Source: an uncultured bacterium
GTDB lineage: Bacteria; Verrucomicrobiota; Kiritimatiellia; CAIKKV01; CAITUY01
Length of the DNA stretch: 64,000 bases
Assembly: GCA_903908715.1 (NCBI GenBank)
Contig: CAIVSY010000053.1
Location: forward strand, 1 to 64,000
Reading direction: 5' to 3'
The translations under genes were made by a program, and so were the position numbers. Positions 23,330 to 32,448 of this stretch are shown here, piece after piece (position 1 is the first letter of the stretch; each line of letters opens with the position of its first letter). Below the pieces are notes generated by a model. It was not told the origin of the DNA and searched no databases. It saw nothing but the letters and a program-made list of their open reading frames with translations.

Positions 23330-23566
23330 CTATGGTCTAATGTCTACAGTCTCGCCCCCCTCCCGCCCCGCCTCTTCCACCAGCATGATAGGGATTCCGT
23401 CGCGGATGGGAAAGCGGAGGCCGCAGGCCGGATTCTGGCACACGATCCACCCGGTCACCGAGCCTCCGGCTTCCGGCGGCAACGGCGTGCCGCCCTCCAT
23501 TCGCACATCGCCCTTGCATTCCGGGCACGCCAGTATCTCCAGTAATTCCTGCCGAATCTCGCCCAT
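23330..23566 (-). CDS. Trm112-like zinc-ribbon protein with in-frame palindromic insertion
   Basis: LLEILACPECKGDVRMEGGTPLPPEAGGSVTGWIVCQNPACGLRFPIRDGIPIMLVEEA. Confidence 0.85.
   Translation of the reverse strand: MGEIRQELLEILACPECKGDVRMEGGTPLPPEAGGSVTGWIVCQNPACGLRFPIRDGIPIMLVEEAGREGGETVDIRP
23475..23499. repeat. Palindromic element half-copy inside Trm112-like CDS
   Basis: ggcggcaacggcgtgccgccctcca. Confidence 0.9.
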
Positions 23567-23593
23567 GATTTACCTCTCGCCTTGAAGATGATG

Positions 23594-23690
23594 GAACAGA
23601 AGGAAACAAAGGAAACGAAGCTGGGATTGATTGGTTTCCGCCGGAGGCGGAAGGAAAGGGCCTCTTTGTTACCTTCGTTAACTTCTGTTC
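23594..23690. repeat. ~97-bp imperfect-palindrome element (GAACAGAAGGAAACAAAGGAAACGAAG...ACCTTCGTTAACTTCTGTTC), copy A
   Basis: Homologous to 42030-42124 including right flank aactcctcgcattttggtctt / aactcttcgcatctggtctt. Confidence 0.85.
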
Positions 23691-23699
23691 AAACTCCTC

Positions 23700-23815
23700 G
23701 CATTTTGGTCTTCCGTCTCCAGTCTCCTCTTCCCGTAGTCCGTAGTCCGTCGTCCGTAGTCCCTCCCCTCCCCTCTCCCAATAGTCTAACGTCCAACGTC
23801 TACAGTCTCCCCCCC
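23700..23815. repeat. Heptanucleotide array (AGTCCGT/GTCTNNN family)
   Basis: gtctccagtctcctcttcccgtagtccgtagtccgtcgtccgtagtcc...agtctaacgtccaacgtctacagtctcc. Confidence 0.8.
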
Positions 23816-23985
23816 TCCCGCCCCGCCTCTTCCACCAACATGATCGGGATACCTTCCCGGATCGGGAACTGCAACCCGCATTCCTGACTCTCACACCGGA
23901 TATAATTTCCTTCCTGTCGGACTGGACTCTTGCAAATCGGACAAGCAAGGATATTCATTAAGTCCTTTGATACGGCGCAAGTCAT
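23800..23985 (-). CDS. Trm112-like zinc-ribbon protein (paralogue without palindromic insertion)
   Basis: LMNILACPICKSPVRQEGNYIRCESQECGLQFPIREGIPIMLVEEAGREGG. Confidence 0.85.
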   Translation of the reverse strand: MTCAVSKDLMNILACPICKSPVRQEGNYIRCESQECGLQFPIREGIPIMLVEEAGREGGRL

Positions 23986-24779
23986 CCATTCCTCCTTGCC
24001 GCTATCACGGTGTGGACACCTTCCTCAAGGATTGAAAAGCCATACGCCTTGACCGCCGCATCGAACTGACTTTCCTCACGGCTTTTTCCATGAAATTCGA
24101 TTGCCAACATCCTAACCCGGTTCAACCATGAAACATCACTACAGAACACCTCACGTTCAGCACCCTCAATATCCATTTTAACCACGTCTATTTGCGAGAA
24201 TCCCGATAACTCAATTAGCCGCTGCATGGCGAAAGCATCCACCATATTATCATCTGATGCGCCGCCATCCGTGTGACACCGACGTTGGTTCACATGCCCC
24301 TTCTCAAGCGGGGCCAGAGCGACCTGTCCATTGCACCCCCAAACCGCTCCCTCAATCACTCTTGCATAACCAAGGGTTAACAAGGTCGATAGATTTTGCC
24401 TGAGAATTATCGCATTATCGTGCGCAGCCTCAACACAGAGCAAACTGACCCCTGGCCAGACTCCAGAGAAATACACGCTGGCCAACCCAATATTCGCGCC
24501 TAGATCAAGAACCGTGGAGACAGGCCCAGCATGTCGAACGAGAGACGCGTAGACTTTTTCAACAAAGATTTCACTAAAGGTATAATTGTCGTTGCTACCG
24601 GGTCCTATGACAATATCCTGCAAGAATGGGTTTCGCAGGGTGAGTCGCGCCGCTTGCATAGCATCCAAATTTCCTCCGCGATCATCTCGCAGGAGTCGCC
24701 AATATCGAATCAAGGAGGAAACCGTGAGTAGAGCGCCAAATTCCCGTATATACTCAATAGTCCAAGACTTCATGGTCAA
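23982..24779 (-). CDS. FkbM family methyltransferase
   Basis: VSTVLDLGANIGLASVYFSGVWPGVSLLCVEAAHDNAIILRQNL...IDVVKMDIEGAEREVF. Confidence 0.9.
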   Translation of the reverse strand: MTMKSWTIEYIREFGALLTVSSLIRYWRLLRDDRGGNLDAMQAARLTLRNPFLQDIVIGPGSNDNYTFSEIFVEKVYASLVRHAGPVSTVLDLGANIGLASVYFSGVWPGVSLLCVEAAHDNAIILRQNLSTLLTLGYARVIEGAVWGCNGQVALAPLEKGHVNQRRCHTDGGASDDNMVDAFAMQRLIELSGFSQIDVVKMDIEGAEREVFCSDVSWLNRVRMLAIEFHGKSREESQFDAAVKAYGFSILEEGVHTVIAARRNG

Positions 24780-24811
24780 CCTAAAACTGTTCAGCAGAGA
24801 TATGTGTGGAT

Positions 24812-25825
24812 CTAGATATATCGCGCCATGTTCTCCTGATAATAGGCAACGGTTCGGGCAATACCACTCTCAAGATCTGTCATCGGCCTCCATCCAGAAG
24901 CCCGAGCAAGTTTGCTGATATTCGTCACGTAGTCGCCTGTTTCAACATTGACATAATCGGCGGGCCAAGGGACATAACGTACAGTCCCCTTACCGACCAC
25001 TTTGGCTATACATTCCGTCATTTCCTTGAAGCTGATACCCGTGCCACTTCCGACATTGAATACCTCCCCGATACAGGCCTGCGATACGGCAGCAGAAATG
25101 AAGGCCTCCGCCAGATCATCCACGAAAATATAATCCCGGATCTGGCTCCCATCCCCAAATATGGTCAAGGGCTTCCCCTCCATCGCCAACCTTATGAACC
25201 AATTTACCATGGAATACTTCGAATGCCGCATCTGTGATCTGGGCCCATAGGGGTTCGCTATGCGGAACATGACAACCTTGATGCCATGAACCACGCTGTA
25301 GAACATGTACATGTTCTCAGCGGCGGTCTTATTCATTGCATAGGGGGTCCTAGGCCTTAACGGATGCGCTTCAGAGACTGGATTGGATTCAATGCGACCG
25401 AATTGCAATCTAGACCCGGAGTGGACAACAAGGGCGTCTGGATTATGTCGGCGAACGCATTCAAGAACATTAAGGTGACCTATATAATTGATGTCAGCAT
25501 CAAGGAACGGATCCTGCATGCTGTCATTGTGGCTAACCTGGCCAGCCAGGTTGAAGATGACATCCTTTTCTTGAACCAACCATTTCATCGCCTCCTTATC
25601 CCGAATGTCGGCAATATTGACGCGCATATCATTTCGAATACTGTCTATGTTGAAAAGATTCGCGCCATAGGGCTCAATGCGGGCATCAACGAGGGTAATG
25701 TCCGCGCCGAAGGGAACCAATTTGGCCGCGATCGTGCTGCCAATCATCCCGAGCCCTCCCGTGATCAAGACTCGCTGTCCACGCCAAAAGTCACCTGCAT
25801 TCATCTGTCGTCTCCTATGCTTCAC
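24812..25825 (-). CDS. NAD-dependent epimerase/dehydratase (extended SDR)
   Basis: RVLITGGLGMIGSTIAAKLVPFGADITLVDAR...VIFNLAGQVSH...YAMNKTAAENMYMFY...MFRIANPYGPR. Confidence 0.9.
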   Translation of the reverse strand: MKHRRRQMNAGDFWRGQRVLITGGLGMIGSTIAAKLVPFGADITLVDARIEPYGANLFNIDSIRNDMRVNIADIRDKEAMKWLVQEKDVIFNLAGQVSHNDSMQDPFLDADINYIGHLNVLECVRRHNPDALVVHSGSRLQFGRIESNPVSEAHPLRPRTPYAMNKTAAENMYMFYSVVHGIKVVMFRIANPYGPRSQMRHSKYSMVNWFIRLAMEGKPLTIFGDGSQIRDYIFVDDLAEAFISAAVSQACIGEVFNVGSGTGISFKEMTECIAKVVGKGTVRYVPWPADYVNVETGDYVTNISKLARASGWRPMTDLESGIARTVAYYQENMARYI

Positions 25826-27026
25826 TCATGACTCTGGCCTGCTCACCCAAAGCCAAGCGATACTGTTCGAGAAATTTACCAACCATCACCTTGCGATCAA
25901 ATGCGCACACATGGCGTCTGCCCGCTTCACCCATTTCTCGTGCTCGATTTGGATTTTTAACCAACCAACAAATTGCCTGAGATAAATCACGGCTATTGCG
26001 CGCGGGAACCACCAGACCAGTCTTCTGATGCAAATTGACCTCCGGGAGAGGACCGTAGTCCGAGGTGATTACCGGCAAACCTACAGCCATGGCATCCAGA
26101 AGTGCTAGGGGTAAGCCCTCGTGACTTACCGATGGCAGAACAAAACAATCGGCGTCTAATAAGAGCTCAATATGTTTATCGCTATGCCCAAGGAATCGCA
26201 CAATCGGCGAAAGAGCTAAGGCTTGCACAAGGGCCTGTAGTTCCTCGGCTTCGTCACCATCTCCGACAATATCAAGAGTTACGCCAGTTCCGGCAAATGG
26301 ATGCATAGCCTCGATCAGATATTTCAACCCCTTCATTGGATGCAGTCGCGCCACCGTGATTACCTTGAAGCCAGGGCCACTCCCGACCTCACGGGTTCTG
26401 GTGAGCGCCCGAAAACGGGAAACATCGACACTGTTCAACACCACTTCACAACGACTATCACTAAAGCCCAACTCTTTACACCACTCGCGGGCACTATACC
26501 GGCTCGAGATGCAGATCCGGTTATATCCCCTGGCCGTGAGTCGAGCCAGCATGCGCCGCCACCAGACCTGTCCTGGCACCGGCGAAATAGGGAACAAGGC
26601 TACCGACGGGATACCAGCCACCTTTGCCGCCACTCCCGCCACCTCATAACCATGCACGGTCACATGCATGACATCGACGACATTCCTCCTGAAAAGTTGG
26701 ATGAGCCTGAAAATTTCCTGAACATTTCCCAAAATTGTTTTCAGGGACCTCGGCAAGATGGACAGAGCTATAGATTTGATAACCCATGGATCGGAAGGCT
26801 TAACACCTTGGCTGTTTCCCCCGGAATCCATTTTATCCAGCACTTCAACCTCCTTCCACGGGACGCAGCTGATTCCCAATGCTCTGGCTTCATCCATCAA
26901 GCGTGAACCACTCAACCCGAATAGCACAGGCTCATGCCCAAGCTGCCGGACTGCAAGCATAAGATCTCGAATATAGAGCTCCGAGCCGCCCCAGCCTTCG
27001 ATTGATGTGAAATATCCTATTTTCAT
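25815..27026 (-). CDS. GT4 family glycosyltransferase
   Basis: FTSIEGWGGSELYIRDLMLAVRQLGH...VITVARLHPMKGLKYLIEAM...CFVLPSVSHEGLPLALLDAMAVGLPVITSDYGPLPE. Confidence 0.9.
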   Translation of the reverse strand: MKIGYFTSIEGWGGSELYIRDLMLAVRQLGHEPVLFGLSGSRLMDEARALGISCVPWKEVEVLDKMDSGGNSQGVKPSDPWVIKSIALSILPRSLKTILGNVQEIFRLIQLFRRNVVDVMHVTVHGYEVAGVAAKVAGIPSVALFPISPVPGQVWWRRMLARLTARGYNRICISSRYSAREWCKELGFSDSRCEVVLNSVDVSRFRALTRTREVGSGPGFKVITVARLHPMKGLKYLIEAMHPFAGTGVTLDIVGDGDEAEELQALVQALALSPIVRFLGHSDKHIELLLDADCFVLPSVSHEGLPLALLDAMAVGLPVITSDYGPLPEVNLHQKTGLVVPARNSRDLSQAICWLVKNPNRAREMGEAGRRHVCAFDRKVMVGKFLEQYRLALGEQARVMSEA

Positions 27027-27054
27027 GAGCTCGTTCAGGACTCATTGCCAATTC

Positions 27055-27771
27055 CTAAGCTTTCTTGTGGGATGCGAGCCGTAACCTCATGAAATAGATG
27101 AAACGCTTGATCTTTTCCAACGGGCTCCGCATGGCCGGCACTGTAAGCCCAGGCATCGTCCGCACAGAAGCTGCGTATTCACACAGCTCATGCTCAACTT
27201 GCTGGTCATCAAAACACAAATATTCCACTGCTTGGAAGGATCCGCTCCATTCAAATATCATTTCCACATAACGACTGTCGATTTGTCGGTTTGGCCCCAC
27301 ATCAGCGACAATCGCCCCTCGAATCACATGAAGCGAATGGGGCTTAAAGCGGAACACCAATTGACTTCCTTCGACAGACACCAGCCAGCGGTGATGGTAA
27401 TAGCCGGCATAGCAGGGATGTTCAACTCCCCGGGACTGCTCGACGATGCGCGATGGGGTCGATATGATTCCTGCCTTTGCTATGCGTTGAATTTCCGAGC
27501 AGACCCAGACCGGATCCCTGACATCTTCCAGCACATGCGTACAATTAGCGTAGTCGAAATACTTATCAGGGAACGGCCAGGGCTTATGTTCGCAGATGTC
27601 GAGCGTGACCCAATGCTCCTCCGGAATGCCGTCATCCTGTCCGGCACCTTTACGCAGGGCACCTCGGGCCTTGTATGCCAACCCATCAATAACATAATCC
27701 GCTCTCGGAAGAGGATTCGCTCCTCCTCCCACATCAACAACCAATGCATCTTTCGGGATATTCTGGATCAT
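27055..27771 (-). CDS. Class I SAM methyltransferase-like protein
   Basis: DALVVDVGGGANPLPRADYVIDG...WPFPDKYFDYANCTHVLEDVRDPVWVCSEIQRIAKAGIISTPSR. Confidence 0.75.
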   Translation of the reverse strand: MIQNIPKDALVVDVGGGANPLPRADYVIDGLAYKARGALRKGAGQDDGIPEEHWVTLDICEHKPWPFPDKYFDYANCTHVLEDVRDPVWVCSEIQRIAKAGIISTPSRIVEQSRGVEHPCYAGYYHHRWLVSVEGSQLVFRFKPHSLHVIRGAIVADVGPNRQIDSRYVEMIFEWSGSFQAVEYLCFDDQQVEHELCEYAASVRTMPGLTVPAMRSPLEKIKRFIYFMRLRLASHKKA

Positions 27772-27813
27772 TCTACTCCCTATGTCCTCTGCGCCCCTAA
27801 AAAGAGGTAAAGT

Positions 27814-29169
27814 TCAATATGTTGGATTGTCGTCTAACCGAAGCACCGACTCGAAACGCTTGATCATCGCAGCGCATGTCAGCGATTCAGCCCAGGTTTG
27901 TTGCCCAGCCTTACCCATTGTCTCGCGCAAAGCGGCATCTCCGGCCAGTCTCACCATCGCTCGGCTCCAGGCATCAATGTCATTGGGACTAACCAGCAAT
28001 CCCGTTCTGCCATCTGCAACAATTTCGGGGACCCCACCAATCATACTGGCCAGTACTGGCTTCCCCCGGCTCATAGCCTCCAGTAGAACCAAGCCAAATG
28101 CCTCGGGTTCACAGGACGCCAGAACCGCCACATCGCCCCCATTGAAGTACAAATCCCCACGCGGTCTATACCCAAGGAACACGACCTCATTCCCCAATTT
28201 CAGCCGCTCCGCCTCCTCCTTTACGTCGTTGAAGCACTCCCCGTCCCCGATAAAAATCAAGCGCGCGCGCGGAAGGGAAGCATGGGATGCATTCGTAGCC
28301 GACGTTTCATTCGTCCAAGGAATGACATTCGCCCTTGGGTCTGCATCGAGGGAGCCCCCCCCTGATAAGGCCAATCCCCAATGCCCCCCAACCCCCACAT
28401 TGCCTTGCCCTCCAATGCAACCATTCCCCAATGAAACCTCTTCCTTTCTAAGCATCCCCCATGCCCGCAGCAGGTTCATCTGGCCTTTCCAGCGAACAAA
28501 CCGAGCTACACAAACGAAGTCGACCGTCCCGTCCGGCTTTTGGGGATAATCCTCCGGCACTGTTAAATCCGGAGGTTCCGCGCCAAGATGAACAACATGC
28601 CCCGGTATTGCCGCCACCCCAAGCTTACGCTTCCACAAGTCACGCGACGCTGCTGAATTGAAAATCACCTCGGACACACACCACAGACACAACTTCTCGA
28701 CACTTGTCCGCACAAAGTGCTTGGCACCCTCATCCTGTCCAGGATGGGTATGGCTAATAGACATAATCTTAGAAAACGGAAATACGACCCTGCAGGCAAT
28801 AGGCAATGTTTCACACCCAAAATGATTCGTGACAATCACTTTTGTGCCGATTATCTTCCTGACCTTCCACACCCGCTTGATATCGCGCAATACTTGCACC
28901 AAATACGACAAGATTAGTGCGAGAAAGATGAAGCAGGATGACTGATGCGTAATGCGTGGCGTGTTCACTACTCCCGCCATCAGCCCTCCGTTATCCGCCC
29001 ACTGGCCTTCCGCCGTCTTCCCCTCGCCGTGCGGAACCTCAATCACCTTAAAACGGTCCCCATGCTTTGCCAAACCTTTCTTCAGCTGTCCAATGAATGT
29101 AGTAACCCCACTTGGCAACATATCCATCATCGGTGGCGAAATAAAGGCTATGTCCTTAGAACGGGTCAT
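27814..29169 (-). CDS. GT4 family glycosyltransferase (paralogue of 55861..57063, with ~50-aa insertion)
   Basis: VIVTNHFGCETLPIACRVVFPFSKIMSISHTHPGQDEGAKHFVRTSVEKLC...FVCVARFVRWKGQMNLLRAWGML[insert]RARLIFIGDGE...VAVLASCEPEAFGLVLLEAMSRGKPVLAS. Confidence 0.9.
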   Translation of the reverse strand: MTRSKDIAFISPPMMDMLPSGVTTFIGQLKKGLAKHGDRFKVIEVPHGEGKTAEGQWADNGGLMAGVVNTPRITHQSSCFIFLALILSYLVQVLRDIKRVWKVRKIIGTKVIVTNHFGCETLPIACRVVFPFSKIMSISHTHPGQDEGAKHFVRTSVEKLCLWCVSEVIFNSAASRDLWKRKLGVAAIPGHVVHLGAEPPDLTVPEDYPQKPDGTVDFVCVARFVRWKGQMNLLRAWGMLRKEEVSLGNGCIGGQGNVGVGGHWGLALSGGGSLDADPRANVIPWTNETSATNASHASLPRARLIFIGDGECFNDVKEEAERLKLGNEVVFLGYRPRGDLYFNGGDVAVLASCEPEAFGLVLLEAMSRGKPVLASMIGGVPEIVADGRTGLLVSPNDIDAWSRAMVRLAGDAALRETMGKAGQQTWAESLTCAAMIKRFESVLRLDDNPTY

Positions 29170-29207
29170 GTAGTAAGTCCCAGGGATCGCGATTCACACC
29201 TCACTTC

Positions 29208-30251
29208 TCACTCCGCAGTTATCTGCACAGGCGGCCACGGGATGTTCCATTCACGTATCAACTGCCATACATACTGATGGGCATCTAGCATCTCTTGCGT
29301 ATTCCAGGATAATCCGGAAACCAACCTCCGGATAAGATAGCCAGGCTCCTTCAGGGCTGCTCGCCCTAACCCCCATACAAAACGCCTCGGATCATCTCGC
29401 AGGCAGTCACGGCTCAATCCATAGCCTTCAAGATAGTACTGCTTCATACCGAACAGCATCTTATCCATCCAGCGGGGATCTTGCTTCCAGGATGCAGGAA
29501 TCCTGCCTTGACACTCCTGAATTGTCTCCTCCGTCATCCGCAGGTTCTTTGCCCGCCAACCCGGCGTCTCGCCCCGCGAGGCCTGGCCCGGATGCACTCG
29601 CCACGTGGCGACCTTCTCCGGAGTATAGACCGTGTCCGCAAAGCTCGCCACCTTCATAGCCCAGAACCGGTCGGCAAAGGACTCACCCTTGCCAACATCC
29701 GTCCGAAATAGCCCCGCCTTTCTAACAACATCGGTTCTAAACAAGGCCGATGTGATGGACGTCCAGGATGTGCCAAGCTGGGTATGAATGAGAAAATCCA
29801 CCCAGCCGCTACGACGATGAGCCCGGGCCTGCCAGTCGCCCAAAAAGGATCCCGGGATCCCCTGTGTGGGCGGGATGATCCGCCCGGTGGAATCAATGAA
29901 ATCGAACTGCCCGACCGCCACTCCGGCGTCCGGATGGCACGCCAACAGTCCCACCAGCGTCTCCAGTAAGTTCGGATAGGCCGTATCATCACTAGTGGCA
30001 ATATACACATACTCCCCCCGAACCCGACGCAGACATTCGTTCCAGCCCGCAAAGAGCCCCTCGCGAGGCACCTGATACAGCCTGACGCGAGGATCATTCT
30101 GGTAACTACCGAAGAACTCCCACGCACCGTCATCGGAATGGCTGTCGCAAACGATCAGTTCCCAGTCACCCAGGGTCTGCGCAAGGATAGACTCCATCCT
30201 TGCGGGCAGAAATTCCCGTCCATTCAAGTTTGGCAGGCAGATGGAGATCAT
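29208..30251 (-). CDS. GT2 family glycosyltransferase
   Basis: MISICLPNLNGREFLPARMESILAQTLGDWELIVCDSHSDDGAWEFF...NECLRRVRGEYVYIATSDD; track ORF starts at 30329. Confidence 0.9.
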   Translation of the reverse strand: MISICLPNLNGREFLPARMESILAQTLGDWELIVCDSHSDDGAWEFFGSYQNDPRVRLYQVPREGLFAGWNECLRRVRGEYVYIATSDDTAYPNLLETLVGLLACHPDAGVAVGQFDFIDSTGRIIPPTQGIPGSFLGDWQARAHRRSGWVDFLIHTQLGTSWTSITSALFRTDVVRKAGLFRTDVGKGESFADRFWAMKVASFADTVYTPEKVATWRVHPGQASRGETPGWRAKNLRMTEETIQECQGRIPASWKQDPRWMDKMLFGMKQYYLEGYGLSRDCLRDDPRRFVWGLGRAALKEPGYLIRRLVSGLSWNTQEMLDAHQYVWQLIREWNIPWPPVQITAE

Positions 30252-30342
30252 GATGAGAGACTGAAGACTGTGGACATGAGACCACAGACCCAGAAACGCT
30301 GCGAGACAGAAAGACGTCGAGTCACACACTGCCCCCTAGGTT

Positions 30343-30425
30343 GCGGCGGCGACAGCGCGCCGCCCTCCAGAACCGGAGCAAGATGGTGATTCCTTCACAT
30401 GGAGGGCGGCGCGCTGTCGCCGCCG
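30343..30425. repeat. Two palindromic element copies in opposite orientation
   Basis: gcggcggcgacagcgcgccgccctcca ... tggagggcggcgcgctgtcgccgccg. Confidence 0.9.
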
Positions 30426-31216
30426 TTTGTGATCGAACGGCCATAACCAGAATCACGGACAGGCAGCCGCTCACACGGAACCTGCGCCCATTGCCTTGCC
30501 TTGGCAAGAACCGGAGAAGACAGACAATGCATTCCAGCCTCGGGAGCATCGCCCTTGCGGAGCACCCAGAGGTTAATGACATTATCAAGGCATTTGCCTC
30601 GCATCTTGAAGTCCAAATATTTTTCGAAGAGCCTGCCCCGCCAATTCAACTTCAAGGGCTTCCGAAGCCCATAACCACAGAAACGCTCCAATTCAAACCC
30701 TGCCGCAACAGCCATCATGCAGAACAGTTCCACTATGATTGGCGTCAGGTGTCCGGTACCATGAACACTATCAAGTTGGAACCACGGCAATTCACCATGG
30801 AATAGATAGTCAATGCGGGATGCCTTATCCTGATTATTCGGTGATGTCATCACACAAACGGCTCCAGGCGAGAGAAGGCTTGCCACCTCGCGCAGGAACC
30901 TGGCCGGGCTCTCGATGTGCTCGATAACTTCCTGTGCGATCACCATATCAAATGGGCCATGCGGAGTAATGGCCGAAACCCATTCCCTGTTCAAATCGCA
31001 GCCGATCAGCTGGTCACACTCACCCGAGAACAATTCAGGCTTGTAGTCACACGCCACCGTATAACATCCCGCCCTTTTCAATCGGGTCGCAAACTCACCT
31101 GGCCCGCAAGCCACATCCAGCACCCTGGCCTCATGCTTGCATCCAAGGTAAGGTTCAATCACCGTCCACACCGCATCATGCAACCCTGCCAGTGACCATT
31201 CCGGAGGACATCTCAT
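30395..31216 (-). CDS. Class I SAM methyltransferase, C-terminus formed by palindromic element
   Basis: EARVLDVACGPGEFATRLKRAGCYTVACDYKPE...FDMVIAQEVIEHIESPARFLREVASLLSPGAVCVMTSPN; C-terminal NGGDSAPPSM is repeat-encoded. Confidence 0.85.
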   Translation of the reverse strand: MRCPPEWSLAGLHDAVWTVIEPYLGCKHEARVLDVACGPGEFATRLKRAGCYTVACDYKPELFSGECDQLIGCDLNREWVSAITPHGPFDMVIAQEVIEHIESPARFLREVASLLSPGAVCVMTSPNNQDKASRIDYLFHGELPWFQLDSVHGTGHLTPIIVELFCMMAVAAGFELERFCGYGLRKPLKLNWRGRLFEKYLDFKMRGKCLDNVINLWVLRKGDAPEAGMHCLSSPVLAKARQWAQVPCERLPVRDSGYGRSITNGGDSAPPSM

Positions 31217-32448
31217 TGCTCCGCCGCTCCCGCTTCATGCCTCAAGCCCAACATAGCCGCCACTCGCTGACTACCCGCGAATTCGCGTGCGAAGGCGCAC
31301 CCCACAGCCTCCTCCCCCGTTTCGCTATAGTGCACATGATCGATGAAGCACTCCAACGTCTTCGGTACCTGAGCTTCGATATCCAACCAGGTTGCATTAT
31401 TGGAAACGGAACATTGACGTTGAGCCTCCTTGAGCCGGTTCAGGCCATCCACAAAAACCCGCCAATCCACCCTGCGTCCTTTGTAGCGGTAACGTAGGAT
31501 CTCCCACATGGCATAGAGTTCCTTTTCATTGATTTCAGGCTTGATCAAGGTCGCATGCCGGCCAACCACCACCGCAAATTGGTTCGTCCGGCCCAGCCCG
31601 ATCAATTCCTGCAAGGCCTTGATCGACCCACTCTCGACGCCGGAGAGATCCATCAGGGTCTTGTTCGGATCCTGCCAGTATTCGCGAAGATACGCCCGGT
31701 TCCGTTCCCCACCCCGTGAGTAATGGTGCCGGTTCAACCGATCCAGGATGATGGACTTGCACAACAATCGTTCCAGCCAGGAGGCCTTCCGGTTTTCGTA
31801 GTCGACGTATGCATCTTCCAACACCAAGTCCTCCTCGAAGTGGGACTGGAACCAACCGAAAAAATCATTATTGCCGTGGTAGACAACCACCACGTCCGGC
31901 TTCAGCGGCAAGCCCCGCTTCCTGAAGTTCCTAAGGCTCACCTCTGTCGAATAGCCGCTGGTGCCCATATTGATCACCTCGACGCGGCCCGTGCCTAGCG
32001 TTTTGTCCAGTTCCCGCTGCAGGACCTCGGGCCAGGTCCTGCCATCGGCCACAAACGCACCCTCTGTACTGGATTCTCCCAGCACAACGATCCTGATGCA
32101 CCGATTTGGCTTTTCGATCGTCCTGGGATATGGACCCCTAAAGCCAAAAGCATTATACGAAACTACATGAGGAGTCGTTCCTCTCCAACTCGATATCGCA
32201 CGTGAGTTAGGCACATGCACCCACGCACCAAGGTCGTTATCATGAATCAATAGCACATCTTCAGGCGCAGCATTCACATTACGGCGGGCGAGCATTCGCA
32301 CGAGAGTATCCGCAACCACAAAGAGAATGAGAAACGATGCTACTAGAAGACATATCCTCTTCACAAAAACCATTGCCACCCTCTTCACTAGACATTTACT
32401 GATTACGGAGCTATCAAGCGCGCCCTCGCAGACGGTCCCATCGAGCAA
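31213..32448 (-). CDS. Membrane-anchored SGNH/GDSL hydrolase-like protein
   Basis: TM segment ICLLVASFLILFVVADTL; RIVVLGESSTEGAFVADGRTWPEVLQREL...VINMGTSGYSTEVSLRNF...VVVYHGNNDFFGW...FIDHVHYSETGEEAVG. Confidence 0.85.
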   Translation of the reverse strand: MLDGTVCEGALDSSVISKCLVKRVAMVFVKRICLLVASFLILFVVADTLVRMLARRNVNAAPEDVLLIHDNDLGAWVHVPNSRAISSWRGTTPHVVSYNAFGFRGPYPRTIEKPNRCIRIVVLGESSTEGAFVADGRTWPEVLQRELDKTLGTGRVEVINMGTSGYSTEVSLRNFRKRGLPLKPDVVVVYHGNNDFFGWFQSHFEEDLVLEDAYVDYENRKASWLERLLCKSIILDRLNRHHYSRGGERNRAYLREYWQDPNKTLMDLSGVESGSIKALQELIGLGRTNQFAVVVGRHATLIKPEINEKELYAMWEILRYRYKGRRVDWRVFVDGLNRLKEAQRQCSVSNNATWLDIEAQVPKTLECFIDHVHYSETGEEAVGCAFAREFAGSQRVAAMLGLRHEAGAAEQ

